Positions 36,204-43,921 are shown, counted from the stretch's first letter. The stretch: 64,000 nt of DNA from JBAXTE01 sp037130365 (GCA_037130365.1 JBAXTE010000002.1:117666-181665), one strand, 5' to 3'. Translations and numbers: made by a program. The notes: generated from the letters alone by a model not told the origin.

Positions 36204-37310
36204 CTATTTGTCAATACTTATTAAGATATATTTGATATTGCCCATTCCTAATTGATAAGCATATTCAATTTGACGTTTTCCACTCACCGAATTGGCTTTC
36301 AAGAATGCATCGTTACACTGATGGGCTTTGTCTACAAGGTCGTGCGCAGCAGCTTCGATGGCAACAATATCTGTGGAGACTAAAATTCCGATATTTGGGA
36401 TAAATGGGGCCTTAGGATTGCCAGAACAATCACAACTGGGTGATACATTGATGATGATATTGAAATACAATGAGTTTTTGAGTTCAATAACTGGTTTTGC
36501 ATATTCAACCAATCCTTCCAAAAATCGTTTAGTTTTATCGGCATCATCGGGTTTGGTTATTGCTCCATACTGGCATGTGGTGATGCATTTACCGCAACCA
36601 ATACATTTTTCCTTATTAATTTTACATGGTTTCAGCGTGATGGCATTCTCTGGACAGTCTTTAACACATTCCCCACAATTAGTGCAATTTTTGTTGACTG
36701 GTTTAGGGAAATTGTTGAAGTGCATCGCTTTTTTTCCTTCAGGAGTTGCCATTCCCATCGAAACATTTTTAATACAACCGCCAAAACCGGCACTTCCATG
36801 TCCTTTAAAATGAGTGAAATAGATTATCGTTTGGTATTTTTCAATATTTTTTCCTATTAATGCGTTTTTGAAATGTGTTCCACCTTTAATCGGCATACTT
36901 AAAGTGCCCCCTTCATCCAAAATATCAATTGGGGCAAAGGTAAAGCCATGATCTTTGGCAAGTTGAATGTGAGTGGCTGTATTCCTTCGACGACCTTTAT
37001 ATGCAACATTTGTTTCAATTAGAGTTCCGTTTAGCTCTTTGCACAGCGGTTCAACAAAAGTTGCTGGTACATAATATTCGTTACCGTCTTCGCCAAAATG
37101 CACTTTTATACCAACTTTGCCTTTAACGTTACTTTTTATATATTGAAATATTTTCATCACGCCTTCTGGTGAAATATCTTTAGTAAAATATACTACTGAC
37201 GAGTCTTTTTTATCTTGTGCATAGATATTATTTCCAAAAGATAAAAGTCCGATAACTAGTAAAAAAAGTAGATTTGCTTTTTTGATTTTATTCAAACAAT
37301 AATGATTCAT
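36204..37310 (-). CDS. Exported DUF362 protein with two [4Fe-4S] ferredoxin clusters
   Basis: 368 residues from 37310. That start yields MNHYCLNKIKKANLLFLLVIGLLSFG as a signal peptide, and the promoter at 37367-37399 would begin transcription inside the longer frame (to 37364), which therefore cannot be used. DUF362 region about residues 30-330 (GVMKIFQYIKSNVKGKVGIKVHFGE, YFTHFKGHGSAGFGGCIKNVSMGMAT). A bacterial two-cluster ferredoxin insert has CTNCGECVKDCP and CIGCGKCITTCQ. Electron-transfer role; the partner is unknown. An export signal on a ferredoxin-like protein is notable and suggests Tat-independent export or a non-cleaved anchor. Confidence 0.87.
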   Translation of the reverse strand: MNHYCLNKIKKANLLFLLVIGLLSFGNNIYAQDKKDSSVVYFTKDISPEGVMKIFQYIKSNVKGKVGIKVHFGEDGNEYYVPATFVEPLCKELNGTLIETNVAYKGRRRNTATHIQLAKDHGFTFAPIDILDEGGTLSMPIKGGTHFKNALIGKNIEKYQTIIYFTHFKGHGSAGFGGCIKNVSMGMATPEGKKAMHFNNFPKPVNKNCTNCGECVKDCPENAITLKPCKINKEKCIGCGKCITTCQYGAITKPDDADKTKRFLEGLVEYAKPVIELKNSLYFNIIINVSPSCDCSGNPKAPFIPNIGILVSTDIVAIEAAAHDLVDKAHQCNDAFLKANSVSGKRQIEYAYQLGMGNIKYILISIDK

Positions 37311-37366
37311 AGTGTTGATATTTAGATTATTACAAATTTTCAGATTATTATTGATTTTATTCATTG

Positions 37367-37399
37367 CAAAAGTATCAATAAATCCTTGCTAATTGCAAA
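37367..37399 (-). promoter_or_regulatory. Bacteroidota promoter of the DUF362 gene
   Basis: On the minus strand TTTG (37396-37399), 21-nt spacer, then TACTTTTG (37367-37374). Start of transcription would be near 37360, giving a ~50-nt leader to the ATG at 37310. It decides between two possible start codons. Confidence 0.6.
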
Positions 37400-37538
37400 A
37401 TAAATTTCAAAATTGTGAATCTTAATTTGGGTTTTATTGAGATATAATGTTTGTTATGTTTTTAGCATTTTAATTGTTTATTTTCTGAATTAAAGTTATT
37501 GATTAACAAATGCTCAATCTGTTAATTGACCAGTACCG

Positions 37539-38138
37539 CTAATCATTTAATCCCTTTCCGTTGAGGATTTGCTGCTCACATTTTTCAATTCTTGCCACTC
37601 GGGTTTTAGATTGTTTGGGCTCAGAAAAATACAGATTGTATGCTCTTTGCCGTCCTGGGGTCAAAGCGTTAAAAGCAGTTTTTAAAGCTAATCCACCTTC
37701 TGAGGATAATTTTTTTAGAAATTCTTCGGGGAATATTAGCTCCGTATTCTTTTTAAAATTCACGAGTTTATTCTCAGAATTCAACCCAGCTTTTTCTATG
37801 TTTATGGCTTCATTGATATAAGCTTTCAGGATAGTTTCCATCTCAATTATTTCTCGAACGTTGGTGAATCGAACTTGACGCGCCATATGTGTATTCTTCG
37901 TTTGTTGGATTAGAATTCCATTGATGTCACTTAAGAAGGCACCTTTGAAAAATAAAAATGCGCAATATTCTTTAAATGAATGAATTAAAACAATATTGTT
38001 TTTCTCAAACATATAGCAAGGAACACCCCACTTCAACTCTTCGGTCAACTGACATTCTAAGACAATTGTTCTTAATTTTTCCAGTTCTTCCTGCCATTTA
38101 TTGGCTTTTCTAAAATAAAAATCAACGTTAGGATTCAT
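37539..38138 (-). CDS. YdeI/OmdA-like DUF1801 protein
   Basis: 199 residues. N-terminal DUF1801 domain (about 10-115): WQEELEKLRTIVLECQLTEELKWGVPCYMFEKNNIVLIHSFKEYCAFLFFKGAFL. C-terminal OmdA/YdeI helical segment (about 125-190): FPEEFLKKLSSEGGLALKTAFNALTPGRQRAYNLYFSEPKQSKTRVARIEKC. Cytosolic; related Bacillus YdeI is linked to antimicrobial-peptide response and related proteins bind iron, but this one's role is unknown. Monocistronic, at the border of the repeat-rich stretch. Confidence 0.88.
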   Translation of the reverse strand: MNPNVDFYFRKANKWQEELEKLRTIVLECQLTEELKWGVPCYMFEKNNIVLIHSFKEYCAFLFFKGAFLSDINGILIQQTKNTHMARQVRFTNVREIIEMETILKAYINEAINIEKAGLNSENKLVNFKKNTELIFPEEFLKKLSSEGGLALKTAFNALTPGRQRAYNLYFSEPKQSKTRVARIEKCEQQILNGKGLND

Positions 38139-38267
38139 TTTATTCTTTGGTTTTTTATTGGCTTAATTGGTATATCTACAAAAAAAAATCTGGTTATCAT
38201 GTTGAATAACATAACAAAGCGCTAAATGTTTTATGATTATCCGTTTTGAGCCTTATACCAAATCTTA

Positions 38268-38296
38268 ATATAAAATAGCCCAAAGATATTTTATAT
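38268..38296. repeat. AT-rich hairpin
   Basis: ATATAAAATA (38268-38277) and TATTTTATAT (38287-38296) form perfect 10-bp arms with a 9-nt loop. The sequence closely resembles the hairpin at 41390-41421, whose arms contain the same ATATAAAATA. Confidence 0.6.
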
Positions 38297-38308
38297 GCTA
38301 GATTGGTC

Positions 38309-38383
38309 TAATGCCGCTCGTAGATATAAATAGTTCATTTAAAGTTTGAAAAATGGACTATATTATATCTAGAGGCGGTATTA
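38309..38383. repeat. 75-nt imperfect hairpin (MITE-like)
   Basis: Left arm starts TAATGCCGCTCGTAGATATA (38309) and the right arm ends TATCTAGAGGCGGTATTA (38383). The arms pair over about 32 positions with a few mismatches and one bulge. Ends TAATgCCGC/GGCGGtATTA act as terminal inverted repeats. Confidence 0.65.
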
Positions 38384-38472
38384 GCAAATATTTTGGAATA
38401 AAAATAGTTTTGCTTCACCACAATTTTTCCGCCAAAATAGGTGTTTTTAAATTCATTTTAAACCTCGTACAT

Positions 38473-38516
38473 CACTTCTACAGGCTCAGAGACTTGCACG
38501 GGGTTACTAATATTTG
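38473..38516. repeat. Dispersed 44-nt repeat, copy 1
   Basis: Begins CACTTCTACAGGCTCAGAG and ends TATTTG; 37 of 44 positions match copy 2 at 42473-42516. Intergenic. Confidence 0.7.
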
Positions 38517-38651
38517 ATCACGCCAAATCGTGACAAGCTCTTGCAGCACCATAAGGTAGCACCAATATTATATAAAAACTGACAGTCGTTAATTGTTTTT
38601 AAAAAGCTCCCAATTATACCAAGAGTTTGGTCTTTTATAAATTTGATTTTT

Positions 38652-39083
38652 TTAGAGGGGAATTCCTACATTATCGTCGAATAAGTAATACTGCAGTTCG
38701 TTGTTGAAGATGAATGGTGTAACATTGAGACCAAGATTGTCGATATATTCCTTTAGTTTTTTATCCTTGACAGGGAAGTTGGTTGTTTTTTCAATTTTAA
38801 GGGGAAAATTGTCTTGATTGGGATTGTTTGAATGAATGAAAATTGAATCTTGTGAACTATCATTTTCCAAAATCATAATAAAGAGTTGAAACTCTTTCGG
38901 ATAATTTTTTATTTTTACCTTTAGATTATTGTAAATATCAACCAACTCATCGATGGCCTTTTTTCTAATCTCCCAATCCTTATTCCCTTGTCCACCCCAA
39001 TCGGCATGCGTGTGCCAAAAATCAAACCAGCTGTCTGATCCACCACTAAAGTCTAAATTATTGATAAGCGTTTTATTGTTCAT
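38652..39083 (-). CDS. Hypothetical protein with WFDFWHTHADWGG motif
   Basis: 143 residues, no signal or membrane segment, acidic. Notable N-terminal block WFDFWHTHADWGGQGN, a helical middle (RKKAIDELVDIYNNLKVKI), and a strand LFIMILENDSSQDSIFIHSNNPN. The H-x-H and Asp-rich pattern and size recall small immunity-type proteins of polymorphic toxin systems, but no toxin gene is present and I cannot place it in a named family. A minus-strand TATCTTTG at 39182-39189 could be its -7 box. Lies beside the RNA ligase gene on the same strand with a 183-nt gap. Confidence 0.6.
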   Translation of the reverse strand: MNNKTLINNLDFSGGSDSWFDFWHTHADWGGQGNKDWEIRKKAIDELVDIYNNLKVKIKNYPKEFQLFIMILENDSSQDSIFIHSNNPNQDNFPLKIEKTTNFPVKDKKLKEYIDNLGLNVTPFIFNNELQYYLFDDNVGIPL

Positions 39084-39266
39084 TTAATTTACTATCTTAA
39101 TTTATGTTGTATAAAGCAAAAGCGACAACAACTTTGGTTATTATCGCTCTTGGGAAGTATGTCCCGCAGGACTAACTGACACAAAGATATAACAAATTTT
39201 TAATATTTGTATTGGTGACTTGAAATATTGTATTTATACATCGTTTAAAAACAGTTTAAAATGGTA

Positions 39267-40268
39267 TTAATCTTCAAATTTCAACAAAAATTCGTTGCTT
39301 ATCACTTTAAACGACTCCGAAGAATCTAACAATCGAAGGACAATTCCTTCTCTTTTGCTCTGCTCGTTTAACTTCGATTTTCCATTGGCATACGTGATCA
39401 TCTCTTCAACAGTTTGTGGCAATGTAAAATTTTCATCAATTATTGGAACCATAGGTAAATTGGACGTTGAGCAAAATGTTTTAAGCTCGTCGAATGAACT
39501 ATATTGGTACGAATCGATATCGAATAGGCTAAAAAAACAGATGGTTTGACCTTGTTTTTTATACTTATTTCCCTGTATTCCTTCGCCATAGAGTTCGCCT
39601 TGCAAGGCAATATTTTTGTTTTGAGACCTTAAAATTTCTTCGAGATGTAATTCGCGTGCAATTTTCCAAAAGGTGTTATTTTGGGTCTCCATTAAATCTA
39701 AATTATGAGAGCAAACTCCAAATTTTGAATCATTTACATAAAATGTGGCCGAACTTCCATCTACTTTTTCTGTGACATAATAGGGCTGTTTTTTCAACTG
39801 GTCGTATGCTAGATTCTGAACTCGCTCTTCATTCGTTTTACGAATAAAGGATGGAAGTTTTCCCAAAGCAACTCCTTCTAAACTTGCTGGTAGTGGGGGC
39901 TCAAATTTTACAACTTCTAAAATATCGGTAACATCTTCGCCTAAACGAACGTTTTCGCATTCGGGAAACAAATTCTTGTGTAGTACTAATCCTTGCGAAT
40001 ATTGACCTCTTAGTTTTATGGTACGAAGCCTAAAACCTTCCATATCATTCGACATTTTTTTATAACAGTTTTTGCGTAAAAACTCAAATTCTGGACGAAT
40101 AGGTAAAAATGAATCAATTTCAAAAAAAATGACCTCTTCGTCTATTAAATAATTTTCGGCTTTTGCTACTACAATGTGCCAATTGTTGATTCGAACTAGT
40201 TCAATTAAATCAGCTCCTTCGATTGGAATTTTTGCCGTAATTTTTTGAATTGATGCTAATTTTCTCAT
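39267..40268 (-). CDS. DRB0094-family RNA ligase
   Basis: 333 residues. N-terminal OB-like domain (about 1-110) as in Deinococcus RNA ligase (DraRnl/Rnl5 type), then the nucleotidyltransferase domain: motif I EKVDGSS with the adenylated Lys168, motif III-like ALQGELYGEGIQGNKY, FFSLFDID, motif IV REGIVLR and motif V SFKVISNEFLLKF. Such enzymes seal 3'-OH/5'-phosphate RNA breaks, in Deinococcus preferentially nicks with RNA on the 3'-OH side. Biological role in bacteria is largely unknown (RNA or mixed-strand repair). No polynucleotide kinase/phosphatase partner is nearby. It sits in an accessory stretch next to an IS200-like transposase. Confidence 0.9.
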   Translation of the reverse strand: MRKLASIQKITAKIPIEGADLIELVRINNWHIVVAKAENYLIDEEVIFFEIDSFLPIRPEFEFLRKNCYKKMSNDMEGFRLRTIKLRGQYSQGLVLHKNLFPECENVRLGEDVTDILEVVKFEPPLPASLEGVALGKLPSFIRKTNEERVQNLAYDQLKKQPYYVTEKVDGSSATFYVNDSKFGVCSHNLDLMETQNNTFWKIARELHLEEILRSQNKNIALQGELYGEGIQGNKYKKQGQTICFFSLFDIDSYQYSSFDELKTFCSTSNLPMVPIIDENFTLPQTVEEMITYANGKSKLNEQSKREGIVLRLLDSSESFKVISNEFLLKFED

Positions 40269-40352
40269 GTTTTTTATTATGTGTAATATTATTTCAAGGT
40301 GATATTTACAGTTGCTCCGCTTTCGTAGCTAAATATTTAACCTGATTAATTC

Positions 40353-40817
40353 CTAATCGGCAATCCTTTCAAACAGATATTCATTCTTATACTCCACTTC
40401 AAAAGCTTTTAAAAACGCAATATATTCCTCTTCAAACGTCTCTTTTTTATGATGTTGCTTTTGATTATCAATGTATTGTATTACATTTGAAATTTGCGAA
40501 TGACTATACGAAAATGCACCAAAACCTTCTTGCCATGCAAATTTATGAAAACTAAAATGACTCTCATTAATAAACGTATTTGATGATTTCTTAACCTCTC
40601 TAACTAATTCCGACAAACAACAGGTCGGTTTCATTCCTATAAAAAAATGAATATGGTTATTTGTCCCATTTATTGCTAACATCTTCTGACCTTTATTTTG
40701 AACAATTCCTGTGATATATTTGAAAAGCTCAGTTTCCCATCCATTATTAATCAAGGCTTTACGATTCTGAACCGCAAAAACAACATGAATATATATTTGT
40801 GTATACGTATTAGGCAT
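40353..40817 (-). CDS. IS200-like HUH (Y1) transposase TnpA
   Basis: 154 residues, the standard size of IS200/Y1 transposases. TQIYIHVVFAVQNR at the N-terminus, HUH motif NHIHF (His55, His57), LVREVKKSSNTFINE, and FAWQEGFGAFSYSHSQISNVIQYIDNQKQHH with the nucleophile Tyr115. All catalytic residues are present, so it should be active as single-strand transposase. No accessory TnpB is present. Upstream lie two copies of a 158-bp block with three hairpins each (40903-41060, 41215-41372), which could be its substrates. Single-strand transposases of this fold recognise hairpins at element ends. Confidence 0.93.
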   Translation of the reverse strand: MPNTYTQIYIHVVFAVQNRKALINNGWETELFKYITGIVQNKGQKMLAINGTNNHIHFFIGMKPTCCLSELVREVKKSSNTFINESHFSFHKFAWQEGFGAFSYSHSQISNVIQYIDNQKQHHKKETFEEEYIAFLKAFEVEYKNEYLFERIAD

Positions 40818-40902
40818 CTATTTACATTTTAAGGGTTAATATTTGTTGTAAATTTACATTATTTTCTCAAATAAATGCATTGACTTAGTCTTTTAATCAA
40901 TG

Positions 40903-41060
40903 TGTTCCGACCACAGCGTGGTCACATTTCTATAAAAACAATTGTCAGCAGATTTATACGACCCCATCTGGGGTCGAACATTGTCATAGATTATGTGCTT
41001 TTAAAGATATTTAATCCCGTTGGGATTAGAGCAAAAGAGAAAAAACCGTTTTATCTGCTT
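40903..41060. repeat. 158-bp three-hairpin repeat, copy A
   Basis: 151 of 158 positions match copy B with no indels. Contains three compact hairpins: GACCACAGCGTGGTC (40909-40923), CGACCCCATCTGGGGTCG (40959-40976) and TAATCCCGTTGGGATTA (41012-41028). Starts 86 nt upstream of the TnpA start codon. A spurious frame reading FRPQRGHIS runs through it. Confidence 0.93.
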
Positions 41061-41214
41061 AAATTTACAAAGGCATGCCCTTGGCATCAGAATTGGCAAA
41101 CACTTCTGATTATTTTTTGAAAAATTGCTTTCTGCGTATATGCGTTTAACAAATGCGTATTGGATATAAAACCAGCGAGTTCTAATGGCTGTAAAAAAGG
41201 CTACACCGATTGAT

Positions 41215-41372
41215 TGTTCCGACCACAGCGTGGTCACATTTCTATAAAAACAAAAGTCAGCAGATTAATACGACCCCATCTGGGGTCGAACATTGTCATG
41301 GATTATGTGCTTTTACAGATATTTAATCCCGCTGGGATTAGAGCAAAAGAGAAAAAACCGTTTTATCGGCTT
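41215..41372. repeat. 158-bp three-hairpin repeat, copy B
   Basis: Direct repeat of copy A, offset by exactly 312 nt. The same three hairpins are kept; the only stem-region change is in the loop of the third (CCCGCTGGG instead of CCCGTTGGG). Both copies are followed (after 5 nt in A, after ~50 nt in B) by TTTACAAAGGCAT. Confidence 0.93.
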
Positions 41373-41385
41373 CATATTACCCCAA

Positions 41386-41427
41386 TTGTAAATATAAAAT
41401 AGTCCAATCTATTTTATATTTTTACAA
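41386..41427 (-). terminator. AT-rich hairpin at the end of the Bro-N fragment
   Basis: AAATATAAAATAG (41390-41402) and CTATTTTATATTT (41409-41421) form perfect 13-bp arms with a 6-nt loop; pairing can extend to TTGTA/TACAA. It overlaps the stop codon of the minus-strand Bro-N gene, so it may terminate that transcript. Confidence 0.5.
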
Positions 41428-41691
41428 AGGCATACCGATAGGATCAAATTGCATTTTGCCATCTTCAGCTCTTAATTTCAACTGGTGACAATTTGTCACC
41501 GTTTCATTTCCTTCAATTACCAATCTTTCTTTCAGCTTATTCCAATACTTTCTTGCCTTTTGGAAGTCCTCTTGATTGGTCAAAACAGCCACTATATCAA
41601 TAACCGAAAAATTCCATTTTTCATCATCTTCGCTCCAAATTGAACGAATCTCTTTTTGTTCGAATAATTTTATTGCCGTTTCTTTGGTCAT
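41422..41691 (-). pseudogene. Truncated Bro-N-like (antirepressor/DinD-like) gene fragment
   Basis: 89 residues: KEIRSIWSEDDEKWNFSVIDIVAVLTNQEDFQKARKYWNKLKERL and EGNETVTNCHQLKLRAEDGKMQFDPIGMPL. The first ~80 residues match the N-terminal part of Bro-N proteins found in Bacteroidota (phage-antirepressor or DinD-like, usually ~280 residues). The homologous part stops where the family continues into its conserved second half, and is replaced by DPIGMPL and a stop. The break lies next to copy B of the hairpin repeat, so truncation by that insertion is likely. It sits 10 nt after the remnant of a restriction-modification gene. Confidence 0.7.
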
Positions 41692-41701
41692 TCTATCTAT
41701 T

Positions 41702-41920
41702 TTATGCTTTTTCTACTATCTCTATCTCTTCTTCCGTTAACCCGTAAAGCTCGTAACCCAAACGGTCAATTTCTGCTTAGAGGGCGCTTGTATATCTGTT
41801 TGGGTCTAATTACTTGAGTTCTAACATTTGGTTAACAATTTCAATAAATGGTTGTTGAGTCCTAAATAATATATTCTTTTCTGGTATTTGATCAAATATC
41901 ACTGAGTTTTCTTGCAGACA
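41702..41920 (-). pseudogene. C-terminal remnant of an Eco57I/TaqI-type restriction-modification protein
   Basis: One minus-strand frame, broken by stops at 41810-41812 and 41777-41779, reads QQPFIEIVNQMLELK, LDPNRYTSAL, then AEIDRLGYELYGLTEEEIEI VEKA and a final stop at 41702. The order (QPF-x-VNQ-L, spacer, EIDxLVYELYGLTEEEI-x-VE) is the C-terminal tail of large type II/IIG methylase-restriction proteins. The rest of the gene is gone: the frame begins directly after the stop of the VOC gene. A decayed defence gene. Confidence 0.75.
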
Positions 41921-42400
41921 TTAATTAATAGACTCAAATAACTCAATTTTGTTGCCTTCTATATCAAGAATATGAACGAACTTTCCGTATTTATAGGTTT
42001 CTATTTTATCTAGCAATGTTACTCCTTCCTTTTTTAGTTCTACTACCAGTGCCTCAAGGTTTTCAACTCGGTAATTAATCATAAAATCCTTAGTTGAAGG
42101 CTCAAAATATTTTGTTTTTTCAGAAAAAGGGCTCCATAGTGTATAGCCTTTATTTGTTGAGTCCGCTTCTTTTTTCCAGTCGAACTGTGTTCCGTATTCG
42201 GTGACATCGAATCCTAGATGGGTTTTATACCATTGTCTGATTTTTTCTGGGTCTTTGCATTTGAAGAAAATGCCTCCAATTCCAGTTACTCTTTTTGTTT
42301 TTGGTTGTTCTACAGTGGTCTTTGTTAGAATTGAATTAAATGCAAATCCAAAACCGAATGAGGTTGCAAGTGCTAAAATTAATAAGGTTGTTTTTTTCAT
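41921..42400 (-). CDS. Exported VOC (glyoxalase/dioxygenase superfamily) protein
   Basis: 159 residues from 42400, which gives an N-terminal hydrophobic signal (MKKTTLLILALATSFGFGFAF). The longer frame to 42532 runs through a dispersed repeat (reading LVTEPVEV) and is rejected. A single VOC domain of two beta-alpha-beta-beta-beta units: GIGGIFFKCKDPEKIRQWYKTHLGFDV and LVVELKKEGVTLLDKIETYKYGKFVHILDIEGNKIELFE; Glu in IELFE is the usual second metal ligand. Substrate unknown. Its stop is followed at once, in the same frame, by the restriction-modification remnant, which marks an old deletion or recombination junction. Confidence 0.85.
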   Translation of the reverse strand: MKKTTLLILALATSFGFGFAFNSILTKTTVEQPKTKRVTGIGGIFFKCKDPEKIRQWYKTHLGFDVTEYGTQFDWKKEADSTNKGYTLWSPFSEKTKYFEPSTKDFMINYRVENLEALVVELKKEGVTLLDKIETYKYGKFVHILDIEGNKIELFESIN

Positions 42401-42472
42401 TGTTTTGTTATTTAATACGTCTATCCGTTTTAAGCCAAAATCTTTTGCTCTATATATTTTTACCCCGCGCTT

Positions 42473-42516
42473 CACTTCGACAGGCTCAGTGACCAGCATG
42501 GGGTTATTAGTATTTG
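42473..42516. repeat. Dispersed 44-nt repeat, copy 2
   Basis: CACTTCGACAGGCTCAGTG to TATTTG; partner of 38473-38516. Lies upstream of the VOC gene and creates a false in-frame extension of it. Confidence 0.7.
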
Positions 42517-42569
42517 TCGCCTTCAGTGCCATAAAGCATAATCAATAGTTTATAGATCAGAGAGTTAAA

Positions 42570-43814
42570 TTATTTAAACCCAAATAGAAATGGCAGCACA
42601 AATATCACAATAATAGTCCAAATAGAATAAATTGTCAAATACTTGGCAACTGTCCTTTCAACCGAATCTAATTGATTCCCCTTAAAATAAGCCTTAAAGA
42701 GACTCGTAGAAAGTAGAATCAAGTTTACGAAAATCAAAATATTTGAAACTAAAACAACAGTTCTATTTGGAGTTAATCCATTCGAAATTCTGGAAATTAT
42801 TGCGAATAAAGCAATTGAATTTATCACAATTGCCATTACTGCTAGTGCGAATAAAATTAAAACATTCATATTCTTCACTTTTGATTTGTCAAGTTCAGAT
42901 ACTGAAAATACAATTATTGCCATTACTGCTAAAAGCATAATATTAAAAAGTATCAACAAATCTCTGTCTTCTGAAATCCGGCTCGATGAAAAAATCAATG
43001 AAACTAAATAAACGGCTAGTGTAATTAATACCAACGGAGTAAAAACCCTTGCGATAACTGGGGCAATCTTATTTGTAAGGTTTGGATATAATCGTATTAA
43101 ATAATATGAAACAATTGGTGCAGCAACACATCCAAATACAACAACATAATCAAAATAGAACTTCTCAATGTGCATTTTTATAGCTAAGAATAAACCTAAT
43201 GTAATGCCCATAAGGATTCCTCCAGCAATAAGTATTAATCCTGTCATTATTAATAATTCGCCATTGAATCGTATGAATTCAATCCGTTTATCTGTGTTTT
43301 TAAAATCGAACGACAAAAAGGATAACCCAAATAAACACCACAAGAATAATGGCGTGTGGATTAATGAAAGAATAATAGAATCAGTGATTTTATTTGGTAA
43401 CAAGTTCAAAAACAGCAATAATATCGAGATAGTAAATCCGTAAAGTAGAATTTTCTTTTTATCAAAAATCTTATTTTGCCAGAAAGCATAAAGAATTAAT
43501 CCATTAAAAACTATGATTGCTAAATCCCTAGTATAGAATGATTCTCTATTTATTTGAGAAAACAGATCGGGTAGTTTTACCAATAATCCGGTTACAAGCG
43601 AAAGAATAATCACAACAAGTAAATCAAATTTATAAAAAACCTTATATTCAGTTTCAGCCACGGGGGCTAATCTAATTCTCCAAAATTGCACTAATTCAGA
43701 ATTATAATCATCCGAAATCGCTGCGAAGGATTTAGAAAATTCCTGTTTATTATCTCGATATAATTTTTCGAGATTATCGGGATTCTTTATGTTATCGATT
43801 ATAAGTTGTTTCAT
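42570..43814 (-). CDS. DUF4153-like polytopic membrane protein
   Basis: 414 residues. A cytosolic N-terminal region (about 1-62) is followed by 11-12 hydrophobic helices. The motif SRISNGLTPNRTVVLVSNILIFVNLI near residue 345 resembles the conserved region of DUF4153 proteins, found in Bacteroidota and Firmicutes. Function unknown. Monocistronic, facing the same way as the neighbouring VOC gene. Assignment to DUF4153 is from pattern memory and is moderate. Confidence 0.65.
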   Translation of the reverse strand: MKQLIIDNIKNPDNLEKLYRDNKQEFSKSFAAISDDYNSELVQFWRIRLAPVAETEYKVFYKFDLLVVIILSLVTGLLVKLPDLFSQINRESFYTRDLAIIVFNGLILYAFWQNKIFDKKKILLYGFTISILLLFLNLLPNKITDSIILSLIHTPLFLWCLFGLSFLSFDFKNTDKRIEFIRFNGELLIMTGLILIAGGILMGITLGLFLAIKMHIEKFYFDYVVVFGCVAAPIVSYYLIRLYPNLTNKIAPVIARVFTPLVLITLAVYLVSLIFSSSRISEDRDLLILFNIMLLAVMAIIVFSVSELDKSKVKNMNVLILFALAVMAIVINSIALFAIISRISNGLTPNRTVVLVSNILIFVNLILLSTSLFKAYFKGNQLDSVERTVAKYLTIYSIWTIIVIFVLPFLFGFK

Positions 43815-43921
43815 TGTTGTAATGTTTATTGTTTGTGTTTCCTTTCATCACCGATTTGTAATTTTATATATTTTAAGTAATTCGTTATAAAAATATCTCT
43901 AGCATTTGATAATGATCAACA

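Larger units (their letters stand above)
38139..38651. other. Repeat-filled intergenic region
   Basis: About 510 nt with no intact gene. It contains an AT hairpin (38268-38296), a 75-nt imperfect hairpin (38309-38383) and one copy of a 44-nt dispersed repeat (38473-38516). Short minus-strand frames here carry stops. Confidence 0.6.

Noticed and set aside
37311..37364. Longer start of the DUF362 protein
   Set aside because: Lies at or upstream of the predicted transcription start from the 37367-37399 promoter and would bury the signal peptide.
40903..41372. CRISPR-like array
   Set aside because: Only two copies of a 158-bp unit, each with internal hairpins, and no cas genes or regular spacers.
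40902..41402. Two plus-strand frames starting FRPQRGHISIKT
   Set aside because: Both run through the hairpin repeat copies and owe their similarity to the duplicated DNA; they have no domain and diverge outside it.
42401..42532. N-terminal extension of the VOC protein
   Set aside because: Runs through the 44-nt dispersed repeat; the internal ATG at 42400 gives a signal peptide.
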